From an uncultured Dysgonomonas sp. (GTDB lineage: Bacteria > Bacteroidota > Bacteroidia > Bacteroidales > Dysgonomonadaceae), in contig NZ_CAKUOF010000004.1 in assembly GCF_934668725.1 (NCBI RefSeq), positions 233,800 to 297,799 of the forward strand: 64,000 nt of DNA, read 5' to 3'. The notes below the pieces were generated by a model. That model saw nothing but the letters and a program-made list of their open reading frames with translations. It searched no databases and had not been told where the DNA came from. Both the position numbers and the translations under genes were made by a program. Below are positions 7,907-17,118 of this stretch, in pieces; position 1 is the first letter of the stretch; each line of letters starts with the position of its first letter.

Positions 7907-9925
7907 ATGAAAAAAAGATTATTACTAATTGCATTGTTTATTTCCTCTATCGGATTGATTCAGGCAGCCGGTATGGCTGATAACCTGAGATCGCAAATCA
8001 CTTTAAAATCTCCCGGAAATCCGGCAATATCTTATCCGTTGCAAGCTAAAAACGGTATGCTGACTTCAACCGAAAATATACCTGTTGAAATAAAAGAGCA
8101 AATAATAGAAAATGATTCTACATTGAAACTGATAATTACCCTTAAAGCTAACGATTTAGTGTATTATAACTTCGAAGAAAGCTATAATACAATGATGAAT
8201 CACGATGACTGTCAGTTCTATATGCCCGGGTTTTGGTATAGACGCAACCTGAGATCACCTAAAGAAGCCCCATCATTCTATACAAGCGATAGCTGGCAGG
8301 TGAGAGAAGACCGTTTAAGCACACCCCTAACCGGTATATTTGACGAGAAAACAGGAACTTATTATACAGTTTTACGTCTGGATGATTTTAAGAATGAAAG
8401 TCTGGCCTGCCATAGTCAAGGAGAAGTTATTCTGTCGGATAAAACATCTTTAGGATTTACAGGATTTCGTAATCAAGGCGGTAAATCGTCTTTGGTCTTT
8501 GGTTTTCCGTATAGCGAAGCCCCTAAAACATATATCCGTAAATTGACTTTAGCTCCTGCTGTACAGACTTTCGAAAAACTGGAAAAAGGAGAAACACGCC
8601 AATTGGTTTGGGTGATTAAGAAAAGTAAAGCACCCGATTTTTCTAAATTTGTGGCTTCAGTTTGGGATTATTCATACGACACATTAAAACCTCAGGAGCT
8701 AAAAGAGCATTTATCGACAGCTGATGCAAAAGAAATTCTTTCTAATTTTTTTACGGAAAGCTATGTTGATAAGTACGATCTGAAATATTTCTCGGGAGTA
8801 CATATGCGTACCGATGATTGTAAAAGTACAGGCTCAGTAGAAGTAGGTTTTGTTGGTCGTGTTTTATTGAATGCATTCAATGCTCTGGAGTATGGCGAAG
8901 CCAATAACAGACCCGATTTAGTCGAAAAAGCAAATTCTATATTTGACAGTTATCTGCAATATGGATTTACTCCTTCGGGATTCTTTAGAGAGTTTGTGAA
9001 TTATGATGATAATGACGAGACAAAAGTATATAGTATACGCCGTCAATCGGAAGGAGCTTTTGCGATGCTGAACTATTTGGAATACGAAAAAAGAAAAGGG
9101 CGCAAGCATCCGGAGTGGGAAGCCAAAATTAAAACACTGCTGAATAATTTCCTCAAATTACAGGAAGCGAACGGAAGTTTTCCTCGTAAATTTGAAGGCG
9201 ATTTTAAAATAGTAGATGCTTCGGGAGGCAGTACACCATCGGCAACCTTACCATTAACAATGGCTTATGCCTATTTCAATAATAAGGAATACTTGGAAAG
9301 TGCTAAGAAAACAGCCCTTTATCTCGAAAAAGAACTGGTTTCTAAAGCAGACTACTTTTCGTCGACCTTAGATGCTAATTGCGAAGATAAAGAAGCCTCC
9401 CTATATGCCTCTACTGCTATGTATTATCTGGCAATGGTAACGAAAGGAAAAGAGCAACAACATTACATTGATTTGAGTAAACAAGCTGCCTATTTCAGTC
9501 TTTCGTGGTATTATATGTGGGATGTACCTTTTGCACAAGGTCAAATGTTGGGCGATGTCGGTTTCAAATCGAGAGGTTGGGGAAATGTTTCGGTAGAAAA
9601 CAATCACATTGACGTGTTTATCTTTGAATTTGCAACCGTTTTGGATTGGTTGGCAAAAGAGCGTAACGAGCCTCGATTCTCCGAGTTCTCATCCATAATC
9701 AAAAGTTCTATGCTTCAATTAATGCCGGTTCAAGGACATATGTTTGATATCGCTAAAGTGGGCTATTATCCGGAAGTTGTACAACATACCAATTGGGATT
9801 ATGGCAAGAACGGAAAAGGTTTCTATAATGATATCTTTGCACCGGGTTGGACAGTAGCTTCGCTCTGGCAAATGCTAAGTCCCGACCGAGTGGAAAATTA
9901 TTTCAATAAAAAAAAGAAATTCTAA
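7907..9925 (+). CDS. Exported protein of unassigned family: beta-sandwich plus helical-barrel-like domain, probable glycoside hydrolase
   Basis: A 672-residue protein with a signal peptide (ends near IQAAG). Residues about 20-255 look like a beta-sandwich. Residues about 265-665 are a helix-rich region with aromatic and glycine turns (EVGFVGRVLLNAFNALEYGE, FTPSGFFREFVNYDD, ANGSFPRKFEGDF, PLTMAYAYFNNKEYLESAKKTALYLEK), the pattern of (alpha/alpha)6 six-hairpin glycosidases. I cannot assign a CAZy family or name catalytic residues with confidence. It lies 29 bases after GH43 and 4 bases before the endo-arabinanase-like GH43, so it is translated as part of the degradation operon. A debranching role on the same glycan is the simplest inference. 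Confidence 0.75.
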   Translation: MKKRLLLIALFISSIGLIQAAGMADNLRSQITLKSPGNPAISYPLQAKNGMLTSTENIPVEIKEQIIENDSTLKLIITLKANDLVYYNFEESYNTMMNHDDCQFYMPGFWYRRNLRSPKEAPSFYTSDSWQVREDRLSTPLTGIFDEKTGTYYTVLRLDDFKNESLACHSQGEVILSDKTSLGFTGFRNQGGKSSLVFGFPYSEAPKTYIRKLTLAPAVQTFEKLEKGETRQLVWVIKKSKAPDFSKFVASVWDYSYDTLKPQELKEHLSTADAKEILSNFFTESYVDKYDLKYFSGVHMRTDDCKSTGSVEVGFVGRVLLNAFNALEYGEANNRPDLVEKANSIFDSYLQYGFTPSGFFREFVNYDDNDETKVYSIRRQSEGAFAMLNYLEYEKRKGRKHPEWEAKIKTLLNNFLKLQEANGSFPRKFEGDFKIVDASGGSTPSATLPLTMAYAYFNNKEYLESAKKTALYLEKELVSKADYFSSTLDANCEDKEASLYASTAMYYLAMVTKGKEQQHYIDLSKQAAYFSLSWYYMWDVPFAQGQMLGDVGFKSRGWGNVSVENNHIDVFIFEFATVLDWLAKERNEPRFSEFSSIIKSSMLQLMPVQGHMFDIAKVGYYPEVVQHTNWDYGKNGKGFYNDIFAPGWTVASLWQMLSPDRVENYFNKKKKF

Positions 9926-9929
9926 TGTT

Positions 9930-10943
9930 ATGAGAAAAACTATTTTATATCTGTTTACCCTGGTCAGTCTGGCGGCGTGTTCAGCGAATAATAATGATCC
10001 CGTTCCCGCACCCGAAAAAACTACATACTCGAATCCTGTGATAGCGAGAAGTTTGCCCGATCCTACCATCATTAAGGCAAATGACGGATATTTCTATTTG
10101 TATGCAACGGAAGATGTTCGTAATATGCCCATCTATAAATCGAAAGATTTAGTTAACTGGAGTTTTGTCGGAACAGTTTTTACAGACAGTAGCCGTCCCG
10201 ATTTTGAACCTAAAGGAGGACTTTGGGCACCCGATATTAATTATATAGATGGTAAATATGTGCTGTACTATTCTATGTCAGTTTGGGGAGGCGAAGAAAC
10301 TTGCGGAATAGGAGTCGCAGTTGCCGACAGCCCCGCAGGACCTTTTACAGATAAAGGAAAGCTTTTCAGAAGTAACGAAATTGGTGTGACAAATTCAATC
10401 GATCCTTTCTATATCGAAGAGGCTGGGAAAAAATACCTGTTTTGGGGTAGTTTCAGAGGAATCTATGCTATAGAGTTAAGTAATGACGGACTTTCTCTGA
10501 AAGAAGGGGCTGAAAAGAAACACATTGCAGGAACAGCTTTCGAAGGTACTTACATTTATAAAAAGGGTAACTACTATTACTTGTTTGCATCTATCGGCAC
10601 TTGTTGCGAAGGAGTCAACAGCACCTATAAACTGGTTGTCGGACGATCTGAATCTCTTATGGGACCTTATGTAGATAAGGATGGGAAAAATATGCTCGAT
10701 AACGGATATAACATAGTAATCAACAGTAATAGCCGTTTTGTTGGTAACGGTCATTGTTCCGAAATAGTACAAGATGAGGCGGGCAACGATTGGCTCTTTT
10801 ATCACGGGGTGGATACTACAAACCCACAAGGTCGGGTATTGCTTCTTGACCAGATAAAATGGGATACAAACGGTTGGCCATATGTCGAAAACGGAAGCCC
10901 TTCTTTGTCTGCAACAAAACCAGTATTTAAACTTCAACAATAA
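9930..10943 (+). CDS. GH43 endo-arabinanase-like lipoprotein
   Basis: A 337-residue lipoprotein (lipobox LAAC near residue 18, then SANNND). The propeller is of the arabinanase type: SLPDPTIIKANDGYFYLYAT carries the catalytic base, GLWAPDINYIDGKYVLYYS follows, SIDPFYIEE carries the second Asp, and FEGTYIYKKGNYYYLFAS the acid Glu. The later GNGHCSEIVQDEAGNDWLFYHG matches endo-1,5-alpha-L-arabinanases. A surface-anchored endo-enzyme that cuts the arabinan backbone before SusC/D import is the likely role; strict endo action is inferred. It starts 4 bases after the preceding stop and ends 5 bases before the epimerase start. Confidence 0.88.
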   Translation: MRKTILYLFTLVSLAACSANNNDPVPAPEKTTYSNPVIARSLPDPTIIKANDGYFYLYATEDVRNMPIYKSKDLVNWSFVGTVFTDSSRPDFEPKGGLWAPDINYIDGKYVLYYSMSVWGGEETCGIGVAVADSPAGPFTDKGKLFRSNEIGVTNSIDPFYIEEAGKKYLFWGSFRGIYAIELSNDGLSLKEGAEKKHIAGTAFEGTYIYKKGNYYYLFASIGTCCEGVNSTYKLVVGRSESLMGPYVDKDGKNMLDNGYNIVINSNSRFVGNGHCSEIVQDEAGNDWLFYHGVDTTNPQGRVLLLDQIKWDTNGWPYVENGSPSLSATKPVFKLQQ

Positions 10944-10948
10944 AAGAC

Positions 10949-12082
10949 ATGAAAACATTTATTTACTTAAGTCTGCTAATTGGCTTGTTGTCATGTAATA
11001 AGCAACCAAACCAAGAACTACCTCTACTAAGCGAGTCAGCTTTTAAAACTGAGATAGATGGTAAAGCAGTTAACCTATATACCTTGAAATCTGCAAGCGG
11101 ACTAACTATGCAGGTTACCAATTTAGGAGCCAGAGTAGTTACGCTTTGGGTCCCCGATAAGAATGGAAAATACGAAGATGTTGTACTTGGTTATGAAACT
11201 ATAGATAGATATATCAATAACAAAGGAGAGCGTTTCTTGGGACCTATTGTCGGACGTTATGCCAACCGCATTGCAAAAGGACAATTTGAATTGGATGGAG
11301 CAACATACCAATTACCGATCAATAATAATGGTCAGACATTACACGGAGGATTAAAAGGTCTCGACATGGTTGTCTGGAATGTAGATAAAGTGACCGATAA
11401 CGAAATACAAATGTCGTATGTTTCACCCGATGGAGAAGAAGGTTTTCCGGGAATAATGAAATTAAGTCTGACTTATGTGCTTACACCCGAAAACGAATTT
11501 AAAATAACTTACGCTGCAACTACAGATAAAGCGACAGTAATCAACCTTTCACATCACGGGCTTTTCAATCTGAAAGGAGAAGGAAACGGCACTATTACAG
11601 ATCATATCTTAACAATCAATGCAAGTAATACGACTCCGGTAGATAGTGTGCTGATTCCGTCAGGAGAAATTGTAAGTGTAGAAGGTACTCCCTTCGATTT
11701 CAGAAAACCAACTGTTATCGGCGAAAGAATAAATGCCGAAAATGAGCAATTGAAGAACGGAGCAGGCTACGATCACAATTGGGTGATAGACCGAAAAACG
11801 GATAAAGACGTAGAATTTGTAGCCTCTGTGTATGAGCCTGTAAGCGGAAGAAAGATGGAAGTATGGTCGGATCAACCCGGAGTACAATTTTATAGCGGTA
11901 ACTTTTTTGATGGGGCAGTCTCAGGAAAATATGGCAAGCCTTTGAAATACAGAGAAGCTTTTGCTCTCGAAACACAACATTTTCCGGATAGTCCTAATCA
12001 GCCTAATTTCCCCACAACACGCTTAAATCCGGGAGAAACATATACACAAACATGTATCTATAAATTCTCGATACAAAAGTGA
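10949..12082 (+). CDS. galM: Aldose 1-epimerase (mutarotase), lipoprotein form
   Basis: A 377-residue GalM-type protein with a lipoprotein signal (LLSC near residue 16), so it should act in the periplasm or at the outer membrane. Family motifs: GPIVGRYANRIAKGQF, NNGQTLHGGLKGLDMVVW with the first catalytic His, INLSHHGLFNLKG with the second His, AGYDHNWVID, and ALETQHFPDSPNQPNFPTTRLNPGE with the catalytic Glu. It interconverts alpha and beta anomers of released sugars. Exported mutarotases often accompany arabinan or galactan PULs. Confidence 0.93.
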   Translation: MKTFIYLSLLIGLLSCNKQPNQELPLLSESAFKTEIDGKAVNLYTLKSASGLTMQVTNLGARVVTLWVPDKNGKYEDVVLGYETIDRYINNKGERFLGPIVGRYANRIAKGQFELDGATYQLPINNNGQTLHGGLKGLDMVVWNVDKVTDNEIQMSYVSPDGEEGFPGIMKLSLTYVLTPENEFKITYAATTDKATVINLSHHGLFNLKGEGNGTITDHILTINASNTTPVDSVLIPSGEIVSVEGTPFDFRKPTVIGERINAENEQLKNGAGYDHNWVIDRKTDKDVEFVASVYEPVSGRKMEVWSDQPGVQFYSGNFFDGAVSGKYGKPLKYREAFALETQHFPDSPNQPNFPTTRLNPGETYTQTCIYKFSIQK

Positions 12083-12119
12083 TAATGAAATAAACCTTAT
12101 AACTAGAAATAAGATAACC

Positions 12120-13925
12120 ATGAAAAGAAGTTTTTTATTACTCTCAATGATGATCTCTTGCATCGGGGTTTTTGCACAGTGGAAACCGATGGGAGACAAA
12201 ATAAAGACGAAATGGTCTGAGACCATCGATGTGAATAATGTATTACCCGAATATCCACGCCCTATAATGGAGCGTCAGGATTGGACTAATCTGAATGGAT
12301 TGTGGGAATACGCCATATTACCTGGGGGGCAAAATGAGCCTCAAAAATACGATGGAAATATACTTGTTCCATTTGCCGTAGAATCGAGCCTTTCGGGAGT
12401 TCAAAAAGAGCTCGGAAAAGATAACGAACTTTGGTATAAACGCTCATTTACTGTTCCTGCGAACTGGAAAAATAAAACCATCCTGTTACATTTTGGTGCA
12501 GTAGATTGGAAAACCGAAGTATATCTAAACGATATTAAAATCGGAAGCCACACAGGTGGTTATACTCCTTTTTCGTTTGATATAACTCCTTTCTTAACAT
12601 CTGGAAATCAAAAATTGGTAGTTAAAGTATCAGATCCTACAACCGAGGGGTATCAACCTGTAGGCAAACAGAATTCTAAACCCGAAGGTATCTGGTACAC
12701 GCCTGTTTCGGGCATTTGGCAAACGGTTTGGTTGGAGCCTGTAAATGCAAAACATATATCTACTATCAAAACAGTTCCCAATATCGATACCAAAAAACTA
12801 TCAGTAGATGTTTCATCAGAAAAAACAACTCCTGCGGATATTGTAGAAGTTGTAGTGAAGGATGGTTCAACTGTAGTTGCAAAAGCAAAAGGATCAGCAG
12901 GACAGCAATTGAATATTCCACTTGCTGATGCCAAATTGTGGTCACCCGAATCACCTTTCTTGTATGATCTTGAAATAAACTTGTATAGCAACGGACAATT
13001 GGTGGATAAAGTGAACAGTTATGCTGCAATGCGTAAAATTTCGACCAAAAGAGACGATCAGGGTATTGTGCGTATTCAATTGAATAACAAAGATTATTTC
13101 CAGTTTGGACCACTCGATCAAGGTTGGTGGCCCGACGGATTATATACTGCACCCACAGATGAGGCTTTGGTGTATGATATCCAAAAAACAAAAGACTTCG
13201 GATTCAATATGATCCGCAAACACGTAAAAGTAGAGCCTGCCCGTTGGTATACACATTGCGACCGATTGGGAATACTTGTTTGGCAGGATATGCCCAATGG
13301 AGATAAATCACCACAATGGCAAAACCGTCAGTATTTTAATGGAAGTGGATTGATCCGTTCAGGTGAATCGGAAGCGAACTATTATAAAGAATGGAAAGAT
13401 ATAATGGATTATCTTGTTTCATACCCGTCTATCGTAACATGGGTTCCATTTAATGAGGCTTGGGGACAGTTCAAAACAGTTGAAACTGCCGAATGGACTA
13501 AAAATTATGACCCTTCACGTTTGGTAAATCCTGCAAGTGGAGGTAATCACTACCGTACAGGCGATATGCTCGATTTGCATAATTATCCGGGACCTGAACT
13601 TTATTTGTATGATGCTGAAAGACCAACCGTATTAGGTGAATATGGAGGTATAGGACTTCCACTCGAAGGTCATTTATGGCAGCCTGATAAAAACTGGGGA
13701 TATGTACAATTCAAGAATTCGAAAGAAGTAACCGACGAATATGTCAAATACGCAGAAATTCTCAAAAAATTAATTAAGGCAGGTTTCTCAGCAGCTGTTT
13801 ATACTCAAACAACAGATGTTGAAGGAGAAGTAAATGGATTGATGACTTATGACCGTAAGGTTATTAAATTAGAAGAAGCACGCACTCGAAAAGTTAACCA
13901 AGAAATATGTAATTCCTTAGATTAG
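12120..13925 (+). CDS. GH2 family glycoside hydrolase
   Basis: A 601-residue exported enzyme (signal ends near VFAQW). Order: sugar-binding jelly roll (about 40-190, including LWYKRSFTVP and LLHFGAVDWKTEVYLN), an immunoglobulin-like domain (about 195-300), and the TIM barrel. Catalytic pair: VPFNEAWGQ with acid/base near E446 and LGEYGG with nucleophile near E507. This is the short GH2 form without the large C-terminal domain of LacZ. The linkage cleaved (beta-galactoside, beta-glucuronide or alpha-L-arabinopyranoside) cannot be told from sequence. It is the last gene of the run starting at 6912. Confidence 0.9.
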   Translation: MKRSFLLLSMMISCIGVFAQWKPMGDKIKTKWSETIDVNNVLPEYPRPIMERQDWTNLNGLWEYAILPGGQNEPQKYDGNILVPFAVESSLSGVQKELGKDNELWYKRSFTVPANWKNKTILLHFGAVDWKTEVYLNDIKIGSHTGGYTPFSFDITPFLTSGNQKLVVKVSDPTTEGYQPVGKQNSKPEGIWYTPVSGIWQTVWLEPVNAKHISTIKTVPNIDTKKLSVDVSSEKTTPADIVEVVVKDGSTVVAKAKGSAGQQLNIPLADAKLWSPESPFLYDLEINLYSNGQLVDKVNSYAAMRKISTKRDDQGIVRIQLNNKDYFQFGPLDQGWWPDGLYTAPTDEALVYDIQKTKDFGFNMIRKHVKVEPARWYTHCDRLGILVWQDMPNGDKSPQWQNRQYFNGSGLIRSGESEANYYKEWKDIMDYLVSYPSIVTWVPFNEAWGQFKTVETAEWTKNYDPSRLVNPASGGNHYRTGDMLDLHNYPGPELYLYDAERPTVLGEYGGIGLPLEGHLWQPDKNWGYVQFKNSKEVTDEYVKYAEILKKLIKAGFSAAVYTQTTDVEGEVNGLMTYDRKVIKLEEARTRKVNQEICNSLD

Positions 13926-14097
13926 TGAGTTTGCAGATGGGGAGCCTATATGTCTGATTAATGAAAGCGATAGGCTGCCTCTGCACTGAAGAAAAATAGG
14001 TCTTAGACCTAATCTTAATTTCTATTTTAATTATGATTTGCTACCCATATAATATGGGCAGTGAGTACCCTTTGTTTATCTAATAAAATCTAATCAG
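13926..14097 (+). promoter_or_regulatory. SusC leader/promoter region with three palindromes
   Basis: The 172-base gap before susC holds an inverted repeat AGCCTAT/ATAGGCT (13943-13949, 13970-13976), a perfect palindrome around AGGTCT-T-AGACCT (13997-14011), and CCCATAT-A-ATATGGG (14044-14058), the last about 40 bases before the start codon. The region should carry the promoter recognised by the HTCS at 22701. No exact TAnnTTTG -7 box was found. Confidence 0.45.
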
Positions 14098-17088
14098 ATG
14101 ATGAAAAAATTATTAATTCTTATGCTAAGTATGTTTACACTGGCCGTTTGTGCTCAGAATGTGAACATTACCGGGAAGGTGGTAGATATAGAAAATACCC
14201 CTCTCATCGGCGTTTATGTAAAGATCAAAGGAACTACTAACGGAACGGTGACCGATATGGATGGAAACTTTAGTTTGTCGGGAGAAAAAGGACAAACTCT
14301 GGTTTTTTCATTTCTGGGTCTTACCACTCAAGAGGCAGTTTATAACGGTGTGCCTCTCAATATTACACTGAAAGAAAATGCGGAAGATTTAGACGAAGTT
14401 GTTGTTATCGGATATCAAACAATCCGTAAAGCAGACCTTACAGGCGCTGTATCGGTTGTAGATACCAAAGAAATGCGGAAAAGTGCTGCCGGAACCATTG
14501 CCAATCAGATGCAAGGATTGGCTACCGGAGTAAATGTTCGTACTACAGGCAGGGCAGGTGAAGACGCTGCTATAGAGATCAGAGGGGTAGGGACATTGAG
14601 TGACCGTAGTCCTCTTTGGATTATAGATGGTATGATTATGAACCCCGGAGTCGATTTTAACCCAGCTGATATCGAAACTATTCAAGTATTGAAAGATGCT
14701 TCTTCGGCAGCCATTTACGGATCTCGCGCAGCTAATGGAGTTATCATTGTAACTACTAAAAAGGGAAGATCAGGTCCAATGAAGGTAGGAGTCAATGCAA
14801 AAGCGACTTTAGAGTGGACTCCCCGTTACGATCTGATGGATGCAGCTAATTATAAAAAATACAATGATCTCGCATATACTGAAGGTATTGCCAACGGAAG
14901 CTGGAAAGGAGGCTTGCAACAACATTCCAACTATGATACTAATTGGCAGGATGAAGTGTTCAGAACAGGAGTAATTCAGGATTATAATGTTTCCTTATCA
15001 GGTGGAGGCGAATATGGTGGTTATTACGTATCGGGCGGTTATTTTAATCACAAAGGAGTTTCTTACGGAAATAGTTTTGACAGATACAGCTTCAGGGTAA
15101 ACACAGACGGAAAGAAAGGATTCTTTTCTTTTGGGGAAAGCCTTTCGTTTTCGGCTACCGATAAAGATCCTTTGCAAACAAATCCTTACAATGATGTGAT
15201 GCGTATGCTTCCTACTATTCCCGTTTATGATGAGAATAATCCGGGAGGATACGGATATGGAGATGCCAATGCGAATACATTTGGAGTAAATCCTATCGCT
15301 CGTGAAAACCTTGAGCGTCAGAGAGAAATTCAACATAGATTAAATGGAGCAGCATGGTTGGAATTTAAACCGCTTCCGTATCTTTCTTATAAATTGAATG
15401 CAGGTATCGATTATTATTTCTGGGAAAAATCATGGTTCAGAGGCGAAGGCAACTGGCAGCGTAATCAGGAACATCGTGATCCCGAAGGTCTTAAAGAAAG
15501 AGCCAATACATACAATAGACTGGTTGAGAATACTTTAAATTTTAATAAAGATTTTGGAAAACACCATATTGATGCTTTGGGGGGTCTAACCTATCAAAAT
15601 TATAGTTGGGAGAACGTAGGAGGTTCGCGTCTCAACTTCCCATTGGTAGGAGGAAGTTATCTGACAGTATTGAATGCGGGACAATCCAATCAACAAAACT
15701 TTAATGGCATCAATAAAAATTCGATGATCTCATATCTGGGTAGATTTAATTATATCTATGACGGTAAATATTATCTGACCGGTACTATTCGTAGAGACGG
15801 TACATCACGTTTATCAAAAGATAATCGTTGGGGCAATTTCCCATCCATATCGGGAGCATGGAGAATTTCCCAAGAAGAGTTTTTTAATATATCGTGGATT
15901 AGCGATTTAAAACTTCGTGGAAACTGGGGGCGTTTGGGTAATGCCGCTATTGGTAGCTGGGATTATTTAGGTACAATCAATCAAAGTATGGTTACTGTAA
16001 TTGGAGGGCAATTGGTATCGGGAGCTTCACAGGTTAAGATTGTCAATTCGGATTTGAAATGGGAAACAAAAGAAACTGTAAACGTTGGTTTTGATGCAGG
16101 TTTTTTAGACGGGCGTCTGGCTGTAAGTGCCGAATATTATAATGCTACTTCTAAAGATGTGCTTACCACAATGCCTATCGCCATATCAACAGGTAATCAG
16201 GAAGGAGCACCTTTAGCAAATGCAGCCAGCTTGAGAAACAGAGGGTTTGAGTTTACAGCCAACTGGAAAGATAAAGCCGGAGATTTCAATTATGGAGTAG
16301 TAGCTAATTTAACTACACTTAGCAACAAGGTATTAGACTTGGGTTATGGTAAAGATGTATATTATTCGGGAAAAACGAAGTCGGAGATAGGTAAACCGCT
16401 TTCTATGTATTATTTATATAAAACAGCAGGTATTTTTAAAACACAAGAGCAAATTGATAATTATGTAACATCGAACGGAACACCTATCCTTATCGGAGAT
16501 AAAAGACCTCAACTGGGAGACGTTATTTATGTAGATACTGATGACAGTGGATCGATAACAGCCAATGACCGTCAAATAGTTGGTAATCCTTGGCCTAAAG
16601 TTCAACTGGCTTTGACTTATACAAGTAACTGGAGGAATTTCGACTTTTCGTTTATGTGGTATGGTCAATTCGGAAACGATATTTACAATGTGCCTAAATG
16701 GCAGGGAACTTACTTTGCCGATAATTCGAGTTATTTGAATTTCAAAAAAGGAGAAGAGCCTTATCAAATCAACCCGAATTCGAATACTCCTCGAATAATT
16801 TATGGCGATTCGCGTAACGCGTACGACAGTGACAGATATTTAGAGAACGGATCGTTCTTCCGCCTGAAATATGTCCAAATGGGATATACTTTCGATAAGA
16901 AATTTATAAAAAATCTGGGTATAGAAGCTCTTCGTGTATATGCAACCGGTAGCAACCTGATAACCTTTACCAAGTATAGCGGATTAGATCCCGAATTTAT
17001 CAACAATGATGTATGGGATAGAGGAACAGACAATTTTGCGTTCCCTAATTTGCCTTCGGTTATGTTTGGACTTGATCTTACATTCTAA
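14098..17088 (+). CDS. SusC/RagA-type TonB-dependent outer-membrane transporter
   Basis: A 996-residue importer for oligosaccharides. Signal peptide (ends near VCAQN), then a carboxypeptidase-D-like domain (VNITGKVVDIENTPLIGVYVKIKG) that marks the SusC class, the TonB-box region (DLDEVVVIGYQ), the plug domain (AIYGSRAANGVIIVTTKKG), and a beta-barrel ending in an aromatic residue (VMFGLDLTF). Length is normal for the class. The start ATGATG at 14098 is ambiguous by one codon. SusD follows 30 bases downstream with its preferred start, so this is a complete import pair, energised by TonB-ExbBD encoded elsewhere. Confidence 0.97.
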   Translation: MMKKLLILMLSMFTLAVCAQNVNITGKVVDIENTPLIGVYVKIKGTTNGTVTDMDGNFSLSGEKGQTLVFSFLGLTTQEAVYNGVPLNITLKENAEDLDEVVVIGYQTIRKADLTGAVSVVDTKEMRKSAAGTIANQMQGLATGVNVRTTGRAGEDAAIEIRGVGTLSDRSPLWIIDGMIMNPGVDFNPADIETIQVLKDASSAAIYGSRAANGVIIVTTKKGRSGPMKVGVNAKATLEWTPRYDLMDAANYKKYNDLAYTEGIANGSWKGGLQQHSNYDTNWQDEVFRTGVIQDYNVSLSGGGEYGGYYVSGGYFNHKGVSYGNSFDRYSFRVNTDGKKGFFSFGESLSFSATDKDPLQTNPYNDVMRMLPTIPVYDENNPGGYGYGDANANTFGVNPIARENLERQREIQHRLNGAAWLEFKPLPYLSYKLNAGIDYYFWEKSWFRGEGNWQRNQEHRDPEGLKERANTYNRLVENTLNFNKDFGKHHIDALGGLTYQNYSWENVGGSRLNFPLVGGSYLTVLNAGQSNQQNFNGINKNSMISYLGRFNYIYDGKYYLTGTIRRDGTSRLSKDNRWGNFPSISGAWRISQEEFFNISWISDLKLRGNWGRLGNAAIGSWDYLGTINQSMVTVIGGQLVSGASQVKIVNSDLKWETKETVNVGFDAGFLDGRLAVSAEYYNATSKDVLTTMPIAISTGNQEGAPLANAASLRNRGFEFTANWKDKAGDFNYGVVANLTTLSNKVLDLGYGKDVYYSGKTKSEIGKPLSMYYLYKTAGIFKTQEQIDNYVTSNGTPILIGDKRPQLGDVIYVDTDDSGSITANDRQIVGNPWPKVQLALTYTSNWRNFDFSFMWYGQFGNDIYNVPKWQGTYFADNSSYLNFKKGEEPYQINPNSNTPRIIYGDSRNAYDSDRYLENGSFFRLKYVQMGYTFDKKFIKNLGIEALRVYATGSNLITFTKYSGLDPEFINNDVWDRGTDNFAFPNLPSVMFGLDLTF

Positions 17089-17118
17089 ATATTGTGTCAT
17101 TTTATAAATAATACCAAG

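Noticed and set aside
10476..10958. Minus-strand frame of 160 codons under the endo-arabinanase gene
   Set aside because: Shadow of a well-supported gene; composition is cysteine- and aromatic-rich without any recognisable family.
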